From NCBI GenBank assembly GCA_016700115.1, contig CP064999.1, positions 3,286,001-3,350,000 of the forward strand: 64,000 bases of DNA. Direction: 5' to 3'. The notes beneath the pieces were generated by a model. It was not told where the DNA came from. It made no database searches and saw only the letters and a program-made list of their open reading frames with translations. Positions 28,107 through 35,794 of the stretch are shown here, one piece after another. Position 1 is the stretch's first letter. Each line of letters opens with the position of its first letter. This stretch comes from Sphingobacteriales bacterium. Lineage in GTDB: Bacteria; Bacteroidota; Bacteroidia; Chitinophagales; UBA2359. Both the position numbers and the translations under genes were made by a program.

Positions 28107-29099
28107 ATGAGAGAAAAAATGCCGCTAATTTTGTTATCTGTATTACTGCTTGCAACAGGTGTGTTTTTGTTAATTAAGTTTGCGTTGCGCATAGTACCAC
28201 CAGAGGGGGGGGGCTATTACACCCCTCCCGTAGATACAAGCAATCGTTATGTAAGAGAAGTAGTAGAAAAAATAGATGCCCTTGAAAACGCAGCCCTCAA
28301 CCTAACTGAATACAACAACATTAAAACCGAAATTGGACTTGAATATACCGAAAAACTGTTTGATGAAACAAATAATACAAACTTGTTGATAAGGCTCGAC
28401 CTTGCCTATATTAATACCTTAAATAATGCCGCCCAAACTTTTTTTGCTCATTCTACGAACCCAAATGAGCTTAGCCCCATTCATCAGGAACTAAAGAGAT
28501 ATTACAATAAACCGGATTATCAGTTGAATGTAAAAGACATGTATGTTGCCAGCAATGCGTTTTATGACTTCTATAATAAAGCAAATGCAGTTAATAGTGC
28601 AATTAACGACGATGTATATGATGAAAGCATTTTAAGCAACTATTTAATAGAATTAGATAATTTATCAGACAAAGGCCCTATCAAACTCAACCCCTATATT
28701 GCCAACACTAAAAACGAGAAAAAACGCGCTATTATAGAAAAAATGGTGCTTTCCAATACTACAACACTTACCCAAGACATTGAAGGATATACAGGTATTC
28801 AAGAGTATAGCGAAAGTATAACAACCCATTACCTCAGCAAACTCAATGCCCTATGTGAACACCCCATCATAGGAAACGAAACTCCCGTTGTTGCTGCTTG
28901 CAGCAGACTTAAAGAAAGATTGGAGAAACATAAAGAGATAGAAATACGCTACGAAAGCATCATGAAGACTTTAAGTAATGATTGTGAAACTCAATTTCAA
29001 CCATTTACTTTTTATATAACCAAATGTAAAACCGACACTGAGCCACCGCCGCCAGTAGAAGAGCAAGTCGAAGATTTACCCGTAACTGATGGCAAATAG
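28107..29099 (+). CDS. Signal-anchored protein with helical domain
   Basis: The 330-residue protein begins MREKMPLILLSVLLLATGVF, clearly related to the leaders of the small paralogues before it, but the remaining 300 residues are different. They are predicted mostly helical (EVVEKIDALENAALNLTEYN onward), with four Cys in the C-terminal third and a proline-rich tail (EPPPPVEEQVEDLP). It starts 7 nt after the previous stop, so translation is probably coupled. It is predicted to be anchored in the inner membrane and to face the periplasm. No family is recognised. Confidence 0.7.
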   Translation: MREKMPLILLSVLLLATGVFLLIKFALRIVPPEGGGYYTPPVDTSNRYVREVVEKIDALENAALNLTEYNNIKTEIGLEYTEKLFDETNNTNLLIRLDLAYINTLNNAAQTFFAHSTNPNELSPIHQELKRYYNKPDYQLNVKDMYVASNAFYDFYNKANAVNSAINDDVYDESILSNYLIELDNLSDKGPIKLNPYIANTKNEKKRAIIEKMVLSNTTTLTQDIEGYTGIQEYSESITTHYLSKLNALCEHPIIGNETPVVAACSRLKERLEKHKEIEIRYESIMKTLSNDCETQFQPFTFYITKCKTDTEPPPPVEEQVEDLPVTDGK

Positions 29100-29129
29100 C
29101 AACATATAGTTAACTCACAACAATATTTT

Positions 29130-30287
29130 ATGCGATATTTTTCTTTTGTCCCGGCATTTTTATTTTGCTTTCTCTTTTCAGCTACGCTGCTTTCGCAGAA
29201 CAAGGATAGTTTAACTATTGTAAACTTGAAAGCACAAATTAAAGGTTTGCAGAATGACACCACCGGATACTATGATTTGAAAAAAAAGAAAGAAAAATTA
29301 TCTGATCAGTTTAGTGATCTTTTTGAAAAAGAGAGACAGGCTACAAATGAGTTAAATGAGTATAAAGAAAGAAATAGTAAATTAGAGCAGAAAGCAAAAA
29401 ATTATGATGACATGAAAAAAAAAGTGGCTGGTTTAGAAGCAGATTTGAAAAAAAAGGAAGAGGCAATTAGCCAATTAAGGACAAGCATAAAAGCCGATTC
29501 CGTAAAAATTGTTAAATTGCAACAATCAGATTCAAAGAAAACATCCGAATTGGGATCTAAAGAAAAACAAATTGCAAATCAAAAAAAAGAAATTGACAGT
29601 TTAAAAACTGAAAGCAGGGAAAATAAAAATGAACTCGATCAATTCAAAAAAGATCTTGATTCTTGTAATAGTGAGAACGAAGCTATCAAAAATAAGAATT
29701 CCGATATTAATAAATTTATAGCCAACTATGTACAAAAAGAGCTTGCTGAAATAGACAAGCTCTTGAAAGAACAAGACCCTCTTGCACCTGATGTAAAAAC
29801 TAAAATCAGTGCTACTAAAACTAAAATCAGTGAACTAAAAAAAATATCCAGCGAACCGGATTTAGTTAGCAAAGAAAGTACCTTAAATGAATTTGAAGCA
29901 AGTGTGGATAACCTTGTTGCAGCTAAATCTGCTTTTGACACCCACTATGAAAAAAAATCGATAAGTATTTATATAACTACCTTGAAAGAGATAGATACTA
30001 AAAAATTTGACAATATAAAATTAATTTCAGCCAATAATCAAATGGTACTACAGTTAGAGAAGTATTGTGCTTGTTATAATGACATTTATGAATTTTTTAA
30101 AATTTGGGAAACCACTTCGGGTTATACTCCTGAATATGTGCGTAAAGACATAGAAATTGACGTGCGTTCCAGAAAAGTAATGGATATGCCGTTAATGCAG
30201 TACCCCTTTATTCGGCAAGAAGTGGACAAGCGTTATGCGAATCCTGGGGAGAAGAAAAACCCATTCAACAAGGTATCCTGTGAATAA
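29130..30287 (+). CDS. Secreted coiled-coil protein
   Basis: The 385-residue protein has a signal peptide (RYFSFVPAFLFCFLFSATLL, cleavage near SQN). A long coiled coil spans about residues 25-190 (heptad-rich, Lys/Glu/Leu, with repeats such as LEADLKKKEEAISQLR and KKEIDSLKTES). A C-terminal globular part with LEKYCACYNDIYEFFKIWE follows. It closes the operon, 30 nt after the previous gene. The architecture suits a periplasmic or surface spacer/rod component. Coiled-coil composition makes homology calls unreliable and none is offered. Confidence 0.7.
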   Translation: MRYFSFVPAFLFCFLFSATLLSQNKDSLTIVNLKAQIKGLQNDTTGYYDLKKKKEKLSDQFSDLFEKERQATNELNEYKERNSKLEQKAKNYDDMKKKVAGLEADLKKKEEAISQLRTSIKADSVKIVKLQQSDSKKTSELGSKEKQIANQKKEIDSLKTESRENKNELDQFKKDLDSCNSENEAIKNKNSDINKFIANYVQKELAEIDKLLKEQDPLAPDVKTKISATKTKISELKKISSEPDLVSKESTLNEFEASVDNLVAAKSAFDTHYEKKSISIYITTLKEIDTKKFDNIKLISANNQMVLQLEKYCACYNDIYEFFKIWETTSGYTPEYVRKDIEIDVRSRKVMDMPLMQYPFIRQEVDKRYANPGEKKNPFNKVSCE

Positions 30288-30312
30288 GACAACCTATCCT
30301 GCTATCCTGAAC

Positions 30313-30356
30313 ATTCCGGTCAAATTGACCCCCAGTTTAGTGATATAGACCCAGTG
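30313..30356 (+). repeat. Transposon-tip-like motif, copy 1
   Basis: ATTCCGGTCAAATTGACCCC followed by a weaker echo (TTTAGTGATATAGACCCAGTG) resembles the multiple ATTCCGGTCAAAA-type end repeats of IS21-like elements in this phylum. A second, similar pair lies at 31222 in the same orientation. Probably a remnant. Confidence 0.3.
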
Positions 30357-30446
30357 CAACGCACATGTATTTTGCAAATATTTGCTTTTTACTATCCTAA
30401 AAGAAATACAAAACTTAAACAATGCAAATAAATAAAATGTAAGTCC

Positions 30447-31049
30447 ATGAAATATCTAACATTTGTTTTGTTCTTATTTTCTATTGTCAATACATCTGCA
30501 CAGTCCGACAAAAAAGGAATTGTAAAAACGGCTAACGGTTTTTTGTTTTACTTTAACAACGGAATAAACAGTCATACCTTAGAATTAGAAGGGGAGGTTG
30601 ACTTTAGAAATTTTCCTTCGTTAAAAGAAAATGGTGTATGGTTTGAGTTTCACAGAGCCTTGAAAGAAGACTTTGGAAGCGAGGAGAAAAGTATTTTGAG
30701 CAACTATATGAATTGGGAAGCCGAATACCTTAAACAAGAACTAAACTTAACAATTGTCCCGATAAGTGAATTGCTAATTCAAAATAATATTCCAATCAAC
30801 ATTTGGAAGTACAAAAGTCCATTTACCAATTTACCGGACGATATTGTTACTCCAATAAAAGCGACCTATTTTCTCGACTTTGTTCAAAACGACTTGATTT
30901 ATAGATTCTCTTATGCTTCAATAAGCGGAAGTGACACACAGGCAAAAGAAATTCTGTTACGGTTATTCAATAAAATTCGGTTTTATAAGAATGGCATTGA
31001 TTTAGAAAAACTACAACAAAACATTCAGAAAGGTATAAATTACTACTAA
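30447..31049 (+). CDS. Secreted hypothetical protein
   Basis: The 200-residue protein has a signal peptide (KYLTFVLFLFSIVNTSAQ). The mature part has no recognised motif; it contains GFLFYFNNGINSHTLELEG and ends in a basic helical segment. It stands apart from the operon: 159 bp separate it from the coiled-coil gene, and it is bracketed by two IS-tip-like motifs. It may have been acquired separately from the Srf-like genes. Confidence 0.6.
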   Translation: MKYLTFVLFLFSIVNTSAQSDKKGIVKTANGFLFYFNNGINSHTLELEGEVDFRNFPSLKENGVWFEFHRALKEDFGSEEKSILSNYMNWEAEYLKQELNLTIVPISELLIQNNIPINIWKYKSPFTNLPDDIVTPIKATYFLDFVQNDLIYRFSYASISGSDTQAKEILLRLFNKIRFYKNGIDLEKLQQNIQKGINYY

Positions 31050-31221
31050 TACACCTTGTAGACCAAACATATAAGTCAATTAAAGTACCCATAAAAGCCA
31101 ACTATGTTTTACAACAAAAACATGATTTGAATTGAGTGTTTAACAAATTAGGGGAAAGGCAATCTGAATTAAGCGGCGGCATTTTTAGAACGATTGCAAT
31201 TATTGTTTGAAAGGAATGAAA

Positions 31222-31262
31222 ATTCCGGTCAAAATAACTAATTCGGTGATAATGACACATTG
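31222..31262 (+). repeat. Transposon-tip-like motif, copy 2
   Basis: ATTCCGGTCAAAATAACTAA followed by TTCGGTGATAATGACACATTG repeats the pattern at 30313. The two share ATTCCGGTCAAA exactly and lie in the same orientation 909 bp apart, on either side of the gene at 30447. Confidence 0.3.
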
Positions 31263-31343
31263 TTGCCAGTCAGAGGGTTTGATGTAAAAAAGTGTCCTGT
31301 TTGTAAAGAACTAAAATCCTCTCTGACATGTCGGCAAAAATAA
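31260..31343 (+). pseudogene. Short remnant with a CPVC motif
   Basis: The frame reads RGFDVKKCPVCKELKSSL and ends in a stop. The Cys-rich end is reminiscent of IS91-type transposase C-termini, but the fragment is too short to be sure. Confidence 0.2.
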
Positions 31344-31449
31344 AAGGATACATCGACTCCGATGGATTTTTTAATTGCATTTTTCGACCAAACATTAGTA
31401 GTATTGGTTGCATAATAAGTGTTTCACACAATATGATTAACACTACTGA

Positions 31450-33186
31450 GGCGTGTCCCTAAAACGCTCCTTTTATGTTGGACAGTTTATAAAAACATAC
31501 TTATGCCCCAGCCAATAGTTTACGGGCAGTCATTTATTTTAATTACAAATCACCATCGAACAAATCTAAGCTGATTTTTTCATCAACTCTTTTGGAAGAT
31601 AGTTATACCAGTTGCTTTTATAGTTTTTTTGCTGATAAAAGAGTTGGTATGGAGAAAATCCTTTGTGGTCATCTACTCTGCTACGCTCATAAGGGCTGTG
31701 GTTAAGAAAGTGTCGTATAATATTTAACCGTTCTTGGTTGATTTGCCCTCTTCCTGCCTGTAAGAAAGGTTTAAGGCGACTGTTAGTGGTTTCTATCATG
31801 GAAGAGGAGCGATTGGCTTTTGTTAAAAGTAATTGTAATTTTTGCAACATGGTTTGTGCTCTTTCTGCTCCGATTTGTTGGATGAGCATCGTTTTCCATT
31901 GTTCGGCTTGCTGTTGGTGATAAACTTGGTGGGCATATTGTTTACAACACCGGGTCTTGTGCTGATGCTTGCAGATACAAGCCTCTACCTGCCACAGAAA
32001 AGCGATGTTCCGGTCGCAAGTTGTTTCCGGCGTAAGCAAGTCCATCACTTCGGTTTCTATATCGGCAATATATTGGGTTGCGGCAGGTATTTGTTTTTTA
32101 AAGAAGTCTACGGATTTTTGCAATTGCTTATCGGGTATTTCTCTGAATAGTTGACAAACAGTTTTCAGTATTTGTCGTGCTTGCAGGTGGGTAACCCACT
32201 TGCCATGTTCATCAAAATAGGCAAAGGCGTTTTGGCTTTCCTGCAATAAAAATTGAGCATTATCGTACTGTTGCATCGCTAAATTGGCTTGGTTTCGAGC
32301 ATTCATTACTTCTCGAATAGCCGTTTGTACCGCTTCTTTGTGTTTCGTGGCGGGGATCAGTTGTTCGTCCAATGCTTTCTGTGCCTGACGCAAGACTTTT
32401 TCGGATTTCTCCAAAGTCGAAAAGGCTTTTTTGAACTTATTCATTAGACGAACAAGTTCCTTGCTGATGACATGATAATAATGAAATAAATCGCCATGAA
32501 ATACAAGGTCTAACCCTTTTAAACTCGACCCAATTTGAGTGGCAAAGTCTGCACAAATGTTCAGTCGTTTTAAATCACTATCCCCCAAAATAGACTTCAA
32601 GTAGCCAATCCAAGTTTCCGATTTACGGTTATCTGCCTTCACCAAGCATAATATGTAGCCTGTCCGGCTATCTATCATCACTAAATAGGGAATAGTCCCC
32701 TCAAAGGTTTCGTCTATTGCCAAATAAACAGTAAGCTCATGAGGCAAGGTGTCGTAGGCGGGAAGAACCGAACCAAATTTGCGAATAACACAGGATACTT
32801 CTCCTTTGCCCACGCCTAATCCACGAAGTCGAAGCGATTTTATAATACCACTAACGCTTGAATGATGAAGCAGGTACTCCTGAAGAATGAGCAACTCTAT
32901 TCCCATTCTAACAGGGGGGCATTCCTTTTTGACCAGCAAACCCCATTTCTCTAATAAAAATGACACTATCTGCTTGTAATTATAACAAGTGCTACGAATA
33001 ATTTTGTATTGTCTGGCTATCTTTGTGATACTTCCATAACTTTCCAATGCAATTACTTCTTGACCAATCGAAAGAATTTGAAGAGGGTTGTACTTTGTAG
33101 TGAACATAGTTTATGTTTTAGCAACACTATATTACATACTTCCTCTCTTATTTCATTCAATTGTCCAACGTTTTTAGGGACACACC
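31450..33186 (-). mobile_element. Right IS copy, intact
   Basis: The 1,737-bp element has ends GGCGTGTCCCTAAAACG and CGTTTTTAGGGACACACC (imperfect inverted repeats), a single intact transposase frame, and the same sequence as the left copy apart from scattered substitutions and indels. Its outer flank carries CCTGAAAC. Confidence 0.9.
31566..33107 (-). CDS. DDE transposase of the composite-transposon IS
   Basis: The 513-residue enzyme has an N-terminal helix-turn-helix-like segment (SYGSITKIARQYKIIRSTCY). The first catalytic Asp lies in YLAIDETFEGTIPYLVMIDS and the second probably in NICADFATQIGSSLKGLD. A long helical insertion of about 230 residues follows (KAFSTLEKSEKVLRQAQKAL onward, with the Cys/His-rich CICKHQHKTRCCKQ). 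The Glu is probably in SSSMIETTNSRLKPFLQ. I cannot place it confidently in a named IS family. It generates 8-bp target duplications, judging from the composite unit. As the only intact copy it is the likely source of any remaining mobility. Confidence 0.8.
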   Translation of the reverse strand: MFTTKYNPLQILSIGQEVIALESYGSITKIARQYKIIRSTCYNYKQIVSFLLEKWGLLVKKECPPVRMGIELLILQEYLLHHSSVSGIIKSLRLRGLGVGKGEVSCVIRKFGSVLPAYDTLPHELTVYLAIDETFEGTIPYLVMIDSRTGYILCLVKADNRKSETWIGYLKSILGDSDLKRLNICADFATQIGSSLKGLDLVFHGDLFHYYHVISKELVRLMNKFKKAFSTLEKSEKVLRQAQKALDEQLIPATKHKEAVQTAIREVMNARNQANLAMQQYDNAQFLLQESQNAFAYFDEHGKWVTHLQARQILKTVCQLFREIPDKQLQKSVDFFKKQIPAATQYIADIETEVMDLLTPETTCDRNIAFLWQVEACICKHQHKTRCCKQYAHQVYHQQQAEQWKTMLIQQIGAERAQTMLQKLQLLLTKANRSSSMIETTNSRLKPFLQAGRGQINQERLNIIRHFLNHSPYERSRVDDHKGFSPYQLFYQQKNYKSNWYNYLPKELMKKSA

Positions 33187-33194
33187 CCTGAAAC
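33187..33194. repeat. Right 8-bp target-site duplication (CCTGAAAC)
   Basis: This is an exact match to 7712-7719, immediately outside the right IS. Joining the two flanks rebuilds an uninterrupted CCTGAAACTGTCAAACATC site. Confidence 0.85.
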
Positions 33195-33420
33195 TGTCAA
33201 ACATCTAAAACTTTTTTACCACAATCAATAGAATATTGGCTATTTTGGTTAAATTTGTGATTAAACAAGATTTAAACCAGAGGGTCATACTTCATAGTAT
33301 CTTAATTGTTGTTAAAAAAACGGCATTTTGTAAATTTTAATAAACTTTATAGACCAATTACTGCGTTTATCAAAAAAAATCATGTTATACCCCCATCACA
33401 ACACCTTAAAAAACAACGAT

Positions 33421-35541
33421 ATGGAGAGGGTTAAGAAATTTGTCATGTTGAGTTTTACAATGGCCCTTGCGGTTTTGTTGGTATTTGGATTTTCAGCATC
33501 TCCTGATACGGAAATCAAACAAAAAAACGAAGCCCTGTTAAGAGTCATTATGCAGGATTTGGCCGCTGAGCATTTTGAGCCAATAGCCCTGACAGATGAT
33601 TTTTCGGATAGAGTATTCAAATTATATATAGATAATTTAGATCCCTCTAAGCGATTTTTATTAAGCTCGGATATCGAAAAAATGAGTCAATACAAAAAAA
33701 GAATTGACAATCAGATAAAAGATCTGGATTATTCGTTTTTCGATCTTTCAGTTGGATTGATAAAAGAACGGGTAGAAGAAGCAAAGGGATATTATCAGTC
33801 AATTCTTTCAACTCCATTTGACTTTGTTAAGGAAGAATTTATCGAATTGGATTCCAAAAAAATGAGTTTTAGTTCTACCAAAGAAGAGTTAAAAAAACGT
33901 TGGGAAGAATCCTTGAAATATCAAACCATGTTGCGTTTGAGTGACTTGTTGGAAGAGCAGGAAACTGATCAGGAAAAAAATGGGGAGAAAGCAACTCTAA
34001 AAACTTATGCTGAATTAGAAGCAGAAGCACGGCAAAAGGTTTTAAAAACACAGGATACATGGTTTAACAGAATGTCAAAATTGACCAATGACGACCGCAT
34101 GAGTATCTACCTCAATTCCATCACTTCCGCTTATGACCCGCACAGCAATTACTTTCCACCCAAAGACAAACAAGATTTTGACATTTCACTTTCGGGAAGA
34201 TTGGAGGGCATTGGTGCAACATTGCAGGAAAAAGACGGATATATCAAAGTAGTCAGTATCGTTCCGGGAAGTCCATCAGCAAGACAGGGGGATTTACAGG
34301 TTGATGACTTGATATTGAAAGTGGCACAGGGTTCTGATGAAGCTGTTGATGTTGTGGATATGCGGTTAGATGAAGCTGTTCAGCTTATTCGCGGTAAAAA
34401 AGGAACAGAAGTAAGACTAACAGTTAAAAAAGTGGATGGTTCTGTTATCATCATTCCTATTATTCGCGATGTAGTAATGATTGAGGAAGGTTATGCTAAA
34501 TCTGCCATCATAACAGATGAACAGTTAGCAACTAATACCGGATATATTCATTTGCCGAAGTTTTATGCAGATTTCAATCATTCTGACGGTCGAAATTGCG
34601 CTTCTGACGTACTGAAAGAAGTGAACAAACTCAAATCTGAAGGAGTAAATGGAATCATTATTGATTTAAGAGATAACGGCGGAGGGTCGCTCCGCGATGT
34701 TGTTGACATGTCGGGTCTGTTTATTAAAGAAGGACCGATTGTTCAGGTAAAATCAAGGGATGAAAATCCATATGTTTATCAGGACAGGGATGTAAAATCG
34801 CACTACGACGGCCCATTGGTGATTTTGGTCAATCAATTTAGTGCTTCTGCTTCTGAAATTATGGCTGCTGCTTTGCAAGATTACGGACGTGCGGTAATTG
34901 TAGGCAGCCCTTCCACTTATGGAAAAGGAACAGTTCAACGGTTTACCAATCTCGATGCACTGGTGGCAGACAACAACCTAAGACCTTTAGGTTCTTTGAA
35001 ACTTACCATCCAAAAGTTTTACCGCATTAACGGTCAGACTACTCAGCTAAACGGCGTTGTACCTGATATAATTTTGCCCGACAAATACGCTTATATTGAT
35101 GTAGGAGAAAAAGAATTAGATTATCCGATGCCTTTTGACCAGATCAACTCTGCCAATTACAAAACTTGGAGCAGTCCAAATAAATTTGACCTAAACAGGA
35201 TTAAGCAACTCAGTTCAGCTCGTATTTCTCAAAATCCGGTTTTTCAGCTTGTTGAAGAGAATGCCCAATATCTGAAAAATCAACGAGATAAATCTACTGA
35301 AACGCTGTGTTTAGACAAATACAGAGCCAAACAAAAAGAGAGCAAAGCAGATGCTAAAAAATTTGAAGCCATTAACAATGTTAATGATGAACTGAAAGTT
35401 AAGTCATTACAAACTGATAGCGAGGAATCAAGTTCTGATGCTGCGACTCAAAGCCAGAAAAAAGATTTTGTTTCTAAAATCAAAAAAGACCCCTATATTT
35501 TAGAAGCAGTATATATCGTCAATGACCTAAATACTCGATAG
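33421..35541 (+). CDS. S41-family C-terminal processing (tail-specific) protease
   Basis: The 706-residue protein starts with a signal peptide (VKKFVMLSFTMALAVLLVFG). I prefer the ATG at 33421, which begins directly with this signal, over an earlier ATG at 33382. A helical N-terminal domain (TDDFSDRVFKLYIDNLDPSK) is followed by SAYDPHSNYFPP, a PDZ domain (GIGATLQEKDGYIKVVSIVP onward) and the catalytic S41 domain. The catalytic domain shows GIIIDLRDNGGGSL, NQFSASASEIMAAALQDYG with the nucleophilic Ser, and STYGKGTVQ with the general-base Lys. A DUF3340-like C-terminal extension matches the Prc/Tsp subgroup. It should act in the periplasm, trimming proteins with apolar C-termini. It stands alone with a terminator downstream. 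Confidence 0.9.
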   Translation: MERVKKFVMLSFTMALAVLLVFGFSASPDTEIKQKNEALLRVIMQDLAAEHFEPIALTDDFSDRVFKLYIDNLDPSKRFLLSSDIEKMSQYKKRIDNQIKDLDYSFFDLSVGLIKERVEEAKGYYQSILSTPFDFVKEEFIELDSKKMSFSSTKEELKKRWEESLKYQTMLRLSDLLEEQETDQEKNGEKATLKTYAELEAEARQKVLKTQDTWFNRMSKLTNDDRMSIYLNSITSAYDPHSNYFPPKDKQDFDISLSGRLEGIGATLQEKDGYIKVVSIVPGSPSARQGDLQVDDLILKVAQGSDEAVDVVDMRLDEAVQLIRGKKGTEVRLTVKKVDGSVIIIPIIRDVVMIEEGYAKSAIITDEQLATNTGYIHLPKFYADFNHSDGRNCASDVLKEVNKLKSEGVNGIIIDLRDNGGGSLRDVVDMSGLFIKEGPIVQVKSRDENPYVYQDRDVKSHYDGPLVILVNQFSASASEIMAAALQDYGRAVIVGSPSTYGKGTVQRFTNLDALVADNNLRPLGSLKLTIQKFYRINGQTTQLNGVVPDIILPDKYAYIDVGEKELDYPMPFDQINSANYKTWSSPNKFDLNRIKQLSSARISQNPVFQLVEENAQYLKNQRDKSTETLCLDKYRAKQKESKADAKKFEAINNVNDELKVKSLQTDSEESSSDAATQSQKKDFVSKIKKDPYILEAVYIVNDLNTR

Positions 35542-35565
35542 ATATTCCTTCAAATTTCATTGTCT

Positions 35566-35601
35566 AAAAAACGCTGTCTTGATTTAAGGCAGCGTTTTTT
35601 T
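35566..35601 (+). terminator. Intrinsic terminator after the S41 protease
   Basis: AAAAACGCTGTCTT and AAGGCAGCGTTTTT pair over 14 bp with one G-U, around a GATTT loop, and run into T7. It lies 24 nt past the stop codon. The A-run on the left side could let it work in both directions. Confidence 0.85.
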
Positions 35602-35721
35602 GCTTTTAACTGCCCTGTAAAATTTTTGATTTAAAATTATCTGTTAATGATAGTAAAGGACGACTCATGATACAACTATTCTTGTTCACAGAACATTTTT
35701 TCATTTATCCTGCTGTTTTTA

Positions 35722-35729
35722 TTACTTTG
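35722..35729 (+). promoter_or_regulatory. Candidate -7 box (TTACTTTG) of the GH31 gene
   Basis: TTACTTTG followed by C lies 65 nt before the ATG at 35795. It is the same octamer as upstream of the Srf-like operon and on the minus strand before the methyltransferase. No clear -33 TTTG is visible. Confidence 0.4.
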
Positions 35730-35794
35730 CATCGTTTTCAGACAAAACTCATTTTGAAATTCAGGTAATATACACTCATTCAAAGCAGGAATTT

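Larger units (their letters stand above)
31050..31449. other. Degraded right cargo margin
   Basis: No intact gene is present. The stretch holds the second IS-tip-like motif (31222-31262) and a short frame with a CPVC motif (31260-31343). The remainder is AT-rich and unremarkable up to the right IS copy. Confidence 0.5.
7720..33186. mobile_element. Composite transposon carrying the Srf-like operon
   Basis: Two IS copies in the same orientation (7720-12043 and 31450-33186) bracket 19.4 kb of cargo. Both have ends of the form GGyGTGTCCCTAAAA. Only the outermost flanks share a direct repeat (CCTGAAAC, 8 bp); the inner flanks (GAGAGGCT after the left copy, ACTACTGA before the right copy) do not match each other or the outer ones. 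This is the expected footprint of a unit that moved as IS-cargo-IS. The left copy is now broken by frameshifts and nested insertions, so the unit may be immobilised unless the right copy acts in trans. The cargo is the Srf-like operon plus a degraded left segment and a degraded right segment. Confidence 0.85.

Noticed and set aside
12044..31449. Cointegrate of a circular donor (which would leave matching inner flanks)
   Set aside because: When the IS ends are set at GGyGTGTCCC, the inner flanks GAGAGGCT and ACTACTGA do not match, so a simple cointegrate is not supported; the outer duplication fits a composite transposon.
33382..33420. Earlier ATG of the S41 protease
   Set aside because: It adds 13 polar residues before the signal peptide; ATG 33421 gives a normal signal. 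Not strictly excluded.
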